Source of the DNA: HK1 sp965202735
GTDB lineage: Bacteria; Pseudomonadota; Gammaproteobacteria; HK1
DNA: 64,000 nt
Assembly: GCA_965202735.1 (NCBI GenBank)
Contig: OZ241844.1
Span: forward strand, 806,001 to 870,000
Direction of reading: 5' to 3'
A program made the translations under genes and the position numbers. This document shows, in pieces, positions 44,745-53,146 of the stretch. The notes below the pieces were generated by a model. The model did not search any database, had not been told where the DNA came from, and saw only the letters and a list, made by a program, of their open reading frames with translations. Position 1 is the stretch's first letter. Each line of letters starts with the position of its first letter.

Positions 44745-45476
44745 TCAGGCGCGTTCCTTCTCGTCCAGCCACCGGCGGATGATCTGCCGGTGGCGTTCAC
44801 CGCCGTAGCTCCGGAAATGCCCCCCGTGCACGATCCGCACCGGCAGGTCGTGAAGCCGCACCATGCTGGCGTGGTAGTCGCGGGGGTCCGAGTGGTAGGC
44901 GTCTTCGATCAGCGGCCCGTCGTACACGATGTCCCCCGAGAACAGGATCGCCGTGTCCGCTTCCCACAGCGCGATCCCGCCGGGCGAGTGTCCCGGGGTG
45001 TGGATCACCTCGAAGTGCCGGTCGCCGAGATCGATGACGTCACCGTCGGCCACGATGCGCGTGGCGGGGGCGGCGGAAACCGCGTAGGTGGCGGACCGGT
45101 ACGGCTCCGGCGGCAGCCGGGTGAAGATCCCGTCGCTCACCCAGGGCTCGACCAGGGTGCCGGCGCGCGTCGGATGCGCCAGCAGGTCCGCCTCCGCCCC
45201 GTGGACCAGGCGGTCGGGAAACTCGTGGTGGCATCCGATATGGTCGAAGTGGGTATGGCTGGCGACGGCGAGGCACCTCTTCCCGGTCACCAGCGGGACG
45301 TGGGCCCGCAGGCTGACCACGCCCATGCCGCTGTCCACCAGCAGGTCCCGGTCGCGCCCCCGCACGTGCCACATGTTGCAGCGGTAGAACTCCCGGATGA
45401 ACGGCTCGCAGATGTGGGTCACGTCGTCCCCGACCCGCTCGACGCGATACCAGTCCTCGGGCGCCGCCCTCCGCAT
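44745..45476 (-). CDS. Metallo-beta-lactamase-fold hydrolase
   Basis: A 243-residue MBL-fold protein with HTHFDHIG (H74, H76, D78, H79), a later HTPGHSPGG and FSGD, giving a complete dinuclear metal site. Substrate cannot be told; relatives are thioesterases, lactonases or glyoxalase II-like. It begins 5 bases after the ABC ATPase gene on the same strand, so it is likely the last gene of the transporter operon and may act on the imported compound or its product. Confidence 0.85.
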   Translation of the reverse strand: MRRAAPEDWYRVERVGDDVTHICEPFIREFYRCNMWHVRGRDRDLLVDSGMGVVSLRAHVPLVTGKRCLAVASHTHFDHIGCHHEFPDRLVHGAEADLLAHPTRAGTLVEPWVSDGIFTRLPPEPYRSATYAVSAAPATRIVADGDVIDLGDRHFEVIHTPGHSPGGIALWEADTAILFSGDIVYDGPLIEDAYHSDPRDYHASMVRLHDLPVRIVHGGHFRSYGGERHRQIIRRWLDEKERA

Positions 45477-45480
45477 GCCT

Positions 45481-46575
45481 TCAGCCCTCCTCCTCCGCCG
45501 CCAGCACCACCGCCAGGGACGCGTCCAGCCGCACCCGGATGCGATCGCCCGGTGCGACGGCCCGGGTCTGCGGAAGGTGCGCGACGATGCGGACGTCGCC
45601 GGTCCGCGCCGGGGTCAGGCGCACCCGGTGGTGGGTGCCGAAGAACGCGGTGTCCGCGACCACCGCCGGTCCCAGATCGACGACGGTCTCGCACTCCTGC
45701 CCGGGGTCGACATGCTCGGGCCGGAAGCACAGGGTCACGCGATCGCCCGGCCGCACACCGCCGTCGGCCACTGTTTCCGCGGGAAGCGCCACCGTGCCGA
45801 GCGCGGTATCGATCTCGACGGCCCCCCCGCCCGACCCGCGCACCGTCCCCGCGACGAGGTTCGCCTCTCCCATGAACGCGGCGGAGAACTCGCTCCTCGG
45901 CCGCAGGTAGATCGCCTCCGGCGCCCCCGCGTCGCGGACGCGGCCCTCGTTCATGACGATGATGTCGTCGGCGATCGCCATCGCCTCGTCCTGGTCGTGG
46001 GTGACGTGGACGAAGGTGGTGCCCACCCGTCGCTGAATGGCCTTCAGCTCGTCCTGCATCTGGCGGCGGAGCTTGAGGTCGAGGGCGCCGAGCGGCTCGT
46101 CGAGCAGCAGCACGTCCGGCTCCACCGCCAGCGCCCGGGCCAGGGCCACGCGCTGGCGCTGCCCGCCGGAAAGCTCGTGCGGCTTCTTCCCGAACGCGCC
46201 GCTCAGGCCCACGAGGGCCAGCATCTCGCTCGCCCTGCGGTCGCGCTCGCCGCGCTTCACGCCGCGCATCCTGAGCCCGAACCCCACGTTGGCGCCGAGG
46301 GTCATGTGCGGAAACAGGGCGTAGTCCTGGAACACCGTGGTGGTCGGACGCCTGGCCGGCGGCGACCCGGTCACGTCGACTCCGCCGATGGACACCGAGC
46401 CCTCGGTCGGGGTGAGAAAGCCGCCGACGATCGACAGCAGCGTGGTCTTGCCGCAGCCCGACGGACCGAGCAGCACCGCGAGGCGGCCGGCGTCGATGTG
46501 CAGGTCGACGTCCCGGAGCGCGGTGAACGCGCCGAAGCGGTGGGTCACCGCGGCGAGATCGACGTCCGCGGTCAT
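45481..46575 (-). CDS. ABC transporter ATP-binding protein, PotA-like
   Basis: A 364-residue ATPase: Walker A GPSGCGKTT (37-45), Q-loop FQDYALFPH, signature LSGGQ (135-139), Walker B LLLDEP (156-161), then a C-terminal TOBE domain (about 285-360). This is the polyamine/iron/betaine-type importer ATPase. Its ATG overlaps the end of the permease gene. Operon order is binding protein, two permeases, ATPase, MBL hydrolase. Confidence 0.92.
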   Translation of the reverse strand: MTADVDLAAVTHRFGAFTALRDVDLHIDAGRLAVLLGPSGCGKTTLLSIVGGFLTPTEGSVSIGGVDVTGSPPARRPTTTVFQDYALFPHMTLGANVGFGLRMRGVKRGERDRRASEMLALVGLSGAFGKKPHELSGGQRQRVALARALAVEPDVLLLDEPLGALDLKLRRQMQDELKAIQRRVGTTFVHVTHDQDEAMAIADDIIVMNEGRVRDAGAPEAIYLRPRSEFSAAFMGEANLVAGTVRGSGGGAVEIDTALGTVALPAETVADGGVRPGDRVTLCFRPEHVDPGQECETVVDLGPAVVADTAFFGTHHRVRLTPARTGDVRIVAHLPQTRAVAPGDRIRVRLDASLAVVLAAEEEG

Positions 46576-47366
46576 CCCGGCCTCGACCGGCGGAACACCG
46601 TCGCCTCCAGCACCGCCAGCACCAGGATCGAGGTCAGGAACACGATGGAGCCGACGGCGTTGGTCTTCGGGTCGAGCCCCGACCGGAGCAGGCTCCAGAT
46701 CTCCACCGGCAGGGTGACGTCGAAGCGCGACAGCAGGAAGGCGATGATGAACTCGTCCCACGAGAAGGTGGCCGAGAGGAAGTAGCTCGCGATGACCGCG
46801 GGCGCGAGCATCGGGGCGGTGACCAGCCTCATCACCTGCCAGTGGCTCGCGCCCAGATCGCGCGCGGCGCGTTCGACGCCGACCTGGTGGGCCCCCATCT
46901 GGCTGTAGATGATCGCGAAGCAGAGCGGGGTGTTGATCACCGCGTGCCCGATGCCGACGGTCAGCAGGGATCGGGGCATCCCCATCATGTTGAACATGAT
47001 CAGCAGCCCCATCCCGATGATGAGATAGCTCACCGCGAGCGGCGCCATGAGCAGGGCGCGCTGCACGCCCGAGGCCGGCAGCCGGTGGCGGGCGAGCCCG
47101 TACGCGGCGAGGAACCCGAGCAGGCAGGCGACGGCCGAGGAGAGCGCCGCGACCGCGAGCGAGTTCGCCAGCGCCTGCACCAGCCGGCCGTCGGCGAGGA
47201 CCGCTTCGTACCACTTCAGGGAGGGGCCGTCGAACGGAGGGATCGGGAAGCGTCCGCCCTGGAAGGAGAACAGCACCAGCACCGCCACCGGCAGGAAGAT
47301 GAACCCGTAGAGCGCCGCGGCCCAGGCCGCGCCGAGCCATCGCGCCCCGGTCGATGCGATCCTCAC
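46572..47366 (-). CDS. ABC transporter permease, PotC-like
   Basis: A 264-residue membrane subunit with about six helices and the EAA loop (ERAARDLGASHWQVMRLV), which docks on the ATPase. The start is a GTG at 47366 overlapping the preceding permease stop (GTGA), giving tight coupling. The long open frame upstream is a shadow. Confidence 0.92.
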   Translation of the reverse strand: MRIASTGARWLGAAWAAALYGFIFLPVAVLVLFSFQGGRFPIPPFDGPSLKWYEAVLADGRLVQALANSLAVAALSSAVACLLGFLAAYGLARHRLPASGVQRALLMAPLAVSYLIIGMGLLIMFNMMGMPRSLLTVGIGHAVINTPLCFAIIYSQMGAHQVGVERAARDLGASHWQVMRLVTAPMLAPAVIASYFLSATFSWDEFIIAFLLSRFDVTLPVEIWSLLRSGLDPKTNAVGSIVFLTSILVLAVLEATVFRRSRPG

Positions 47367-48253
47367 GCGCGCTCCAGGCGCAGCCAGCGCGCGCACGCGA
47401 TGTAGACCGCGGTGACCACGAGCATGAGGATGATGGCCAGCGCCGAGGCCGCCGGAAAGTCCGCGCGGCGGCCGATCTGCTGCATGATGATCTGCGGCAG
47501 CACGAGCTCCCGGTTGCCGCCGAGGATCTGCGGCGTGACGTAGTCGCCGATGCACAGCACGAAGGTGACGAAGCCGCCCACCGCGATGCCGGGAATCGTG
47601 AGCGGCCCGATCACGTGGACGAAGGTCTGCACGCGGCTCGCCCCGAGGTCCGCCGCCGCCCGCGCGTAGTTGGGGGACAACTGCCTCAGGTTCGCGTAGA
47701 TGGTCAGCGTCAGCAGCATCACGAAGAAGTGCACGAACCCGATGACGGTGGCGATGCGCGTCGAGGCGAGCTCGAGCGGCCGGTCGACGAGGCCCGCGCC
47801 GGCCAGCGCCTGGTTGACGATCCCGTTGTCCGCGAGCACGAGCGTCCACGCGTAGGAGCGCACCACGTAGGAGGTCCAGAACGGCAGGATTGCGAGCAGC
47901 AGGGCGGTGCGCTGCCAGCGCTCGGGCACGCGCTCGGCGATGAACCACGCCAGCGGGTACGCGAGCACGGCCGAGATCACCGTGACCACCACGGCGATCT
48001 CCAGCGAGTTGGCGAGCCCCTCGACGAAGTACGGCCTGGCGAAGAACGCGGTGTAGTTCTGCAGGTCCCAGGCGCGCACGATCCCGGCGCCGCTCCGCCG
48101 CCACAGGCTCATCGCCACCATGCAGGCGAACGGCGCCACGAAGAACACGAACGTCCACAGCAGCGCCGGCAGCACCATCCACCAGGCGGTGCGGCGCTCG
48201 TGCGCCGCCATGGACGCCGGGGGAGCCTGTCGATTCCGCCGCACGCTCCTCAC
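47363..48253 (-). CDS. ABC transporter permease, PotB-like
   Basis: A 296-residue membrane subunit with six helices and an EAA loop (ARAAADLGASRVQTFVHV). The annotated start is a GTG at 48253; the ATG at 48211 (MAAHERR) would remove 14 residues. The first 17 codons and upstream region were duplicated in tandem (112-bp unit), leaving a second decayed N-terminus (MRNVQRKRQAPPAST) further upstream. Confidence 0.9.
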   Translation of the reverse strand: MRSVRRNRQAPPASMAAHERRTAWWMVLPALLWTFVFFVAPFACMVAMSLWRRSGAGIVRAWDLQNYTAFFARPYFVEGLANSLEIAVVVTVISAVLAYPLAWFIAERVPERWQRTALLLAILPFWTSYVVRSYAWTLVLADNGIVNQALAGAGLVDRPLELASTRIATVIGFVHFFVMLLTLTIYANLRQLSPNYARAAADLGASRVQTFVHVIGPLTIPGIAVGGFVTFVLCIGDYVTPQILGGNRELVLPQIIMQQIGRRADFPAASALAIILMLVVTAVYIACARWLRLERA

Positions 48254-48415
48254 CGGGTCGCCACCCCGGACGCGGACCCGCCCGTCCCGCCGCCGCCGGA
48301 CGAGGGCGCTCGTGCGCCGCGGTGGACGCCGGGGGAGCCTGCCGCTTCCGTTGCACGTTCCTCACCGGTCACCGCCGCGGGACGCGGACCCGCCCGTCCC
48401 GCCGCCGCCGGGAGG
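48194..48415. repeat. 112-bp tandem duplication of the permease gene 5' end
   Basis: Units begin with GCGCTCGTGCGCCG at 48194 and 48306. The second unit carries an altered copy of the gene's start codon and first codons, now separated from the gene body. Confidence 0.8.
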
Positions 48416-48483
48416 GCTCGCGGAGCCGACGGGGCTTGCGCCATCTCCGCGACCCGGTGAGGAATGCGGAGCGGCCCGCGCCG

Positions 48484-49557
48484 TCAGTGCTGCATGAACT
48501 CGGTCCAGACGTCCTGCATCTTCGCGTCGAGCTCGGCGTCCGGGGCGGGGTAGAGCTGGGAGCGGGCCAGGTAGCCGGGCTGATCGTCCCAGCGCAGCGC
48601 CCGCCGCTGCGGCTCGGTGAGATGCTCCGACGCCTTGCGGTTGGCCGGCATCGCCCAGTAGCACGACGACGTGGCGAGGCGCGCCTGGCCCTCGGGACTC
48701 AGGACGTACTTGACGAACTCGAGCGCGAGGTCCGGCTTCGTCGACGACGCGAAGACCCCGATGGACTGCGACCAGCGCACCCCGCCCTGCTCCGGCAGCA
48801 CCCAGTCGAGCTCCGGAATCTCCGTGGTCAGCCCCGCCGTCACCCACTCGCCGCCGCCCACCAGCACGTCCACCTCGCCGGTGGCGATGGCGGTCTGGCT
48901 CGACACCACCTCGCCGATCTGCCGGGCCGCCGCCTTCATCTCGAACAGCTTCTCCCGGATGGCGGGCAGATCGGCCTCGGTCAGGTCCGCGGTTTTCTTC
49001 CCGAGCCCGATGGCCACCATGCCGATGACGGGCAGGTAGTAGTCGTAGACCGCGATCCGGCCCGCGTACCTGTCGCTCCAGATGATCGACATGTCGTCCA
49101 TGTCGGCCGGATCGACCCGCGTCCTGTTGAAGGAGATGGTGTTGTATCCGAACTTCTCCGAGATCGCGTAGGTCCTGCCGTCCCGGGTGTGGCTCTCCGC
49201 CATCACCAGCTCCGGGAAGAGGTCCGCGGTGGGCAGCTCTTCGGCCGGCAGCGGGGCCAGGATGCCGGCGTCCACCACACGCGGGACGTCGACCCCGTCC
49301 ACCACGAACACGTCCCAGTCGCCGGGCCGCGACTGCTCGACGATCGAGAGCGCGGCGCCGGTTCCCTCGTACTCCTTGAGGTTGACCTTCACGTCGTGCG
49401 CCTGCTCGAACGGCTCGATCAGCGCCGGGTCGGTGTGATCGCACCACACGAGCGTGTTGAGGGTCTGCGCGGCGTGGGCCGGCGACGTCGCGCCGAGGAG
49501 GCACGCGCCGGCGACGACGCAACGTGCCGGCATGATTCGAAATGCTCCGATGATCAT
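48484..49557 (-). CDS. Periplasmic solute-binding protein, PotD-like
   Basis: A 357-residue exported binding protein. Signal peptide about 1-30 (VVAGACLLGATSPAHA). The body resembles spermidine/putrescine-type and related binding proteins (LNTLVWCDHTDPALIEPFEQ, KFGYNTISFNRTRVDP, VVSSQTAIATGEVDVLVGGG, LALEFVKYVLSPEG). It delivers substrate to the two permeases downstream. Nearby amine dehydrogenase genes make a polyamine, betaine or other amine plausible, but ligand residues were not assigned. Confidence 0.88.
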   Translation of the reverse strand: MIIGAFRIMPARCVVAGACLLGATSPAHAAQTLNTLVWCDHTDPALIEPFEQAHDVKVNLKEYEGTGAALSIVEQSRPGDWDVFVVDGVDVPRVVDAGILAPLPAEELPTADLFPELVMAESHTRDGRTYAISEKFGYNTISFNRTRVDPADMDDMSIIWSDRYAGRIAVYDYYLPVIGMVAIGLGKKTADLTEADLPAIREKLFEMKAAARQIGEVVSSQTAIATGEVDVLVGGGEWVTAGLTTEIPELDWVLPEQGGVRWSQSIGVFASSTKPDLALEFVKYVLSPEGQARLATSSCYWAMPANRKASEHLTEPQRRALRWDDQPGYLARSQLYPAPDAELDAKMQDVWTEFMQH

Positions 49558-49952
49558 CGACTTTCCTCCGGGTCCATCGGGTGGACGGTGGCCGGCGGCG
49601 GACGGTCCGCCACCGGCGGCGGCCTGCTCACCGGCGCAAGCTTACCGCCCCGGTGGAGATCCGGTCACGTCCCGGACCATCCGGCCAGCAATTCCCGCCT
49701 GGCGGGAACAGGCCCCCGCAATCCCCTCGACTCGACGCTCCGAAGGTCGGAATCGCACCACAATCCCACCACGGCACGGCTCCGGGCGCTGCCGGGAATC
49801 GCTGCCATCCAGCCCCGGCCGCGGGCGGCGGAGGTCTTCCGCCTGCCCTTCGCGAGCCGTATCCTGATCCGGCCGCGTCCGTTCCCCGACCCTGGCCATT
49901 CACCCCGTCCGTTCACCCCGGCCACCGCCATGCCATACAGGAATCCGAGCCC
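49558..49952. other. Divergent spacer with repeat copy 8
   Basis: Between the binding-protein gene and the LLM oxidoreductase gene. Apart from family 1 copy 8 I see no feature. Confidence 0.5.
49691..49799 (+). repeat. Dispersed repeat family 1, copy 8
   Basis: A 109-bp forward copy, starting ATTCCCGCCTGGCGGGAAC, slightly shortened near the right end. Confidence 0.85.
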
Positions 49953-50747
49953 ATGACCCGAATCGCCGTTCAGGTGTATCCCCAGCACTGCGCATTCGCC
50001 GACATCCGACGCGCGTTCCTGACCGCCGAGGCGCTCGGCGCCGACCGCGTCTATACCTGGGACCACTTCTTCCCCCTGTTCGGGGACTCCGGGGGCGCGC
50101 ACTTCGAGTGCTTCACGATGCTCGCGGCGCTCGCGGAGGCGACCTCGACGATTCGCTTCGGGCCGCTCGTCGCGTGCAACTCGTATCGCAATCCCGAGCT
50201 GCTCGCGGACATGGCCCGCACCATCGACCACGTCTCCGGGGGCCGCTTCATCCTCGGCATCGGCTCGGGGTGGTTCGAGCGCGACTACGACGAGTACGGC
50301 TACGAGTTCGGGACCGCGCCGAGCCGGCTGCGGGACCTCGCCGCCGCCATCCCGCGCATGAAGGCCCGGCTCGGCAAGCTCAACCCGCCGCCGATGGGTC
50401 CGCTGCCGATGATGATCGGAGGCGCGGGCGAGAAGGTCACCCTGCGCCTGACCGCCCGGCACGCCGACATCTGGCACGGATTCGCGAGCGACAGCTCCGG
50501 CAGGCGTTCGCCCGCGGAGCAGGTGCGGCACAAGAATGCGGTGCTCGACGCGTGGTGCGAGAAGGTCGGACGGGACCCGAAGGCCATCGACCGGTCCATC
50601 GGGGTGGATGCCGGCTCTCTCCACCTGGCCGACGCGATCGCCGACGCCGGCGCCGACGAGATCTCGGTCGGGGTCGCCGGACCGGAGTTCGACTTCGGCG
50701 CCGTGGAGCGGTGGCTCGCATGGCGCGATGCACGACGCGCGGGATGA
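49953..50747 (+). CDS. LLM-class flavin oxidoreductase
   Basis: A 264-residue luciferase-like monooxygenase of the F420/FMN type: TWDHFFPLFG near residue 33, FGPLVACNSYRNPELLADMA and GGRFILGIGSGWFERDYDEY, then GGAGEKVTLRLTARHAD. The family uses FMNH2 or F420; few gammaproteobacteria make F420, so FMN or an imported cofactor is possible. It is 48 bases before a TMADH-like gene and probably co-transcribed with it. Confidence 0.85.
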   Translation: MTRIAVQVYPQHCAFADIRRAFLTAEALGADRVYTWDHFFPLFGDSGGAHFECFTMLAALAEATSTIRFGPLVACNSYRNPELLADMARTIDHVSGGRFILGIGSGWFERDYDEYGYEFGTAPSRLRDLAAAIPRMKARLGKLNPPPMGPLPMMIGGAGEKVTLRLTARHADIWHGFASDSSGRRSPAEQVRHKNAVLDAWCEKVGRDPKAIDRSIGVDAGSLHLADAIADAGADEISVGVAGPEFDFGAVERWLAWRDARRAG

Positions 50748-50795
50748 GGCTCCCCGCGCGCCGTTGAGCTCGACGATCGCGAGGAGGCACGCTCC

Positions 50796-52787
50796 ATGTC
50801 CGAGGCGACGCCCTTCCCCCACCTCTTCCGCCCCATCCAGGTCGGCGCGAAGACGCTGAAGCACCGCCTCAACTTCGGCGCCCACACCGCCAACATGAGC
50901 GCGGAGGGCCTGCCCGCCGAGCGCCACCTCGGCTACTACCTCGAGCGCGCCGTAGGCGGGGCGGCGATGATCGTGGTCGAGCCGGTGCCCGTCCACCGCA
51001 CCGCGGTGCTCACCCGGGGCAACTTCCGCCACGGCGACGACGGCGTGATCCCGCACTTTCGCCGGATGACCGACGCCTGCCACGAGCACGGCACGGTGAT
51101 GATCCAGCAGCTCTACCACGTCGGCGCCCACGGCGACTTCGATCTCTCGTACCAGCCGAACTGGTCGCCGTCGGGCCTGCCCTCGATGCACGACCAGGAC
51201 GGCAGCCATGCGATGACGGAGCCGGAGATCGAGGAGCTGGTCGAAGGCTTCGCCGCCGCCGCGCGCCGGGCGCAGGAGGCGGGATTCGACGGCTGCGAGA
51301 TCATGGCCGCCTACAACGCGCTGTTCGAGCAGTTCTGGTCGCCGTTCACCAACCGCCGCGACGACGCCTGGGGCGGGTCGTTCGAGAGCCGCATGCGGTT
51401 CTCGGCCCGCACCCTGGCGAGGATCCGCGACCGCTGCGGCCCCGACTTCGTCATCGGGGTCTGCGTGAGCGTCGACCCCACCCGGCCCGACGTGCTCTCG
51501 GTCGAGGACCAGCAGGAGGTCGCGGCCTGGCACGACGAGCGGGGCCTCTACGACTACGTGACGGTCGGCACCGGCAGCTACTTCGAGTTCACGCGCCTGA
51601 TGCCGACGTTCGTCTACGAGGACAAGCTGGGCCCTCCCTGCGCGGAGCGCATCCGGCAGGCGGTGCGGCACGCGAAGGTGCAGTCGGAGAGCCACATCCG
51701 CACCCCGGAGAACGCGGACTACGTGATCGGCTCCGGTCAGGCGGACATGGTGAGCATCGTGCGCGGCCAGATCGCGGACCCGCACATGGCGAACAAGGCG
51801 CGCGAGGGCCGGGCCGAGGACGTGCGCCCGTGCCTGTCGTGCAACCAGATGTGCTGGGGCCGGCGCTCGCGCGACTACTGGGTGAGCTGCCTCGTCAACC
51901 CCTCGGCGGGCCGCGAGTTCGAGTGGGGCGGAGACCGGTTCACGCGGACCGGCGCCCCGCGCGGGGTCCTGGTGGTGGGCGGAGGCCCGGCCGGGCTCGA
52001 GGCGGCGCGGGTCGCGGCGGAGCGCGGGCATCGCGTCACCCTCGCCGAGGCGTCCGACAGGCTCGGAGGACAGTTCCGGCTCGCCGGGATGCAGCCGCGC
52101 CGCGCCCAGATCCTCGATCTCCTCGACTGGTACGAGCGCCAGCTCACGGAGCTCCAGGTCGTGGTGCGGCTCAACGCCCCGATGGACCCCGACGAGGTCG
52201 AGGGCTTCGACGCGGACGTGGTGGTGCTCGCGACCGGATCGCAGCCCGCCGGCAACGGCTGGCAGCGCGGGCTTCCCACCGTCGACCGGCTCCCCGGCGT
52301 GGACCGGCCCAACGTCTTTCCGGTCGAGGACGTCATGAGCCGCGCCGCACGGCCCGGCCACCGTGTGCTCATGCTCGACGACACCGGCACCTGGCGCGGC
52401 GGCGGCACCGCGTGGCATCTCGCCGAGCGCGGGCACGCGGTCACCATCGTCACCCCGGACCCCTTCGTGGGACGCGAGATCGTGCGCACCGCCGCCGACT
52501 GGCCGCTGCGCGAGCGGCTCAAGCGCCTCGGAGTGGAGTTCGTGGTGGAGTCCGCGGTGAGGGCATGGCACGGCGACGGCGCGACGGTCGTCGACCTGCT
52601 CGACGAATCCGAGCGGCGCATCGACGCGGACGCGCTGGTGCTCGCGACGGTGAACGCGCCCGAACGCCGGCTCCCGGACGCCCTGGCCGGATCGGACCGC
52701 GAAGTGCACGCCATCGGCGACTGCGTCGCCGCCCGCCAGGCCCCGGCCGCGATCTACGAAGGCCGCAAGCTGGGCCTCGCGCTGTAG
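50796..52787 (+). CDS. Trimethylamine-dehydrogenase-like FMN/Fe-S/FAD oxidoreductase (1)
   Basis: A 663-residue protein with an Old Yellow Enzyme-type TIM barrel (about 1-370), a [4Fe-4S] motif CX2CX3C starting at C346 plus a later Cys (SCLVNP), and a dinucleotide-binding C-terminal half (VVGGGPAGLEAARVAAERGH, about 390-410). This is the layout of TMADH, dimethylamine and histamine dehydrogenases and related NADH:flavin oxidoreductases. Length is near the family's 680-730. Likely N-demethylation or reduction of an unsaturated substrate; substrate residues not assigned. Confidence 0.88.
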   Translation: MSEATPFPHLFRPIQVGAKTLKHRLNFGAHTANMSAEGLPAERHLGYYLERAVGGAAMIVVEPVPVHRTAVLTRGNFRHGDDGVIPHFRRMTDACHEHGTVMIQQLYHVGAHGDFDLSYQPNWSPSGLPSMHDQDGSHAMTEPEIEELVEGFAAAARRAQEAGFDGCEIMAAYNALFEQFWSPFTNRRDDAWGGSFESRMRFSARTLARIRDRCGPDFVIGVCVSVDPTRPDVLSVEDQQEVAAWHDERGLYDYVTVGTGSYFEFTRLMPTFVYEDKLGPPCAERIRQAVRHAKVQSESHIRTPENADYVIGSGQADMVSIVRGQIADPHMANKAREGRAEDVRPCLSCNQMCWGRRSRDYWVSCLVNPSAGREFEWGGDRFTRTGAPRGVLVVGGGPAGLEAARVAAERGHRVTLAEASDRLGGQFRLAGMQPRRAQILDLLDWYERQLTELQVVVRLNAPMDPDEVEGFDADVVVLATGSQPAGNGWQRGLPTVDRLPGVDRPNVFPVEDVMSRAARPGHRVLMLDDTGTWRGGGTAWHLAERGHAVTIVTPDPFVGREIVRTAADWPLRERLKRLGVEFVVESAVRAWHGDGATVVDLLDESERRIDADALVLATVNAPERRLPDALAGSDREVHAIGDCVAARQAPAAIYEGRKLGLAL

Positions 52788-53146
52788 CCCGGCGGGCCGG
52801 ACGGGCGCGGCGCAATCCGACACGGAGCTGCGGCCGGCACCCTCCAGCCCCGCGACCGCCTCGCTCGCCCTGCGGACGGGCGCGGCGCAATCCAGCACGG
52901 AGCTGCGGCCGGCACCCGGGTCAGGGCCCGGGCCAGTGGCCGTGCAAGAGCCGGAGTGTTGTCGCAGAGCTATCCGGAAGTCGTGACGAACGGTTCATCG
53001 GACGCTCGAGCCGGGCCTTCAATGCAGAAAGGCCGCCGGTCACCGTGCGATATTCCGGCTTGGCGGCCAGTGACCGCGACTCTCGAACCGCCCTGGGTGT
53101 TGTCGGGCCGCACCTTCACCCGACCCACGGGGCCGACAGGCTGCGC
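52788..53146. other. Spacer with a short direct repeat and family 2 copy C
   Basis: GGACGGGCGCGGCGCAATCC with CACGGAGCTGCGGCCGGCAC occurs at about 52799-52842 and again at about 52874-52916. Family 2 copy C follows. No gene. Confidence 0.6.
52969..53095 (+). repeat. Dispersed repeat family 2, copy C
   Basis: About 127 bp, more diverged (CTATCCGGAAGTCGTGACGA; GCGATATTCCGGCTTGGCGG), between two convergent TMADH-like genes. Confidence 0.7.
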
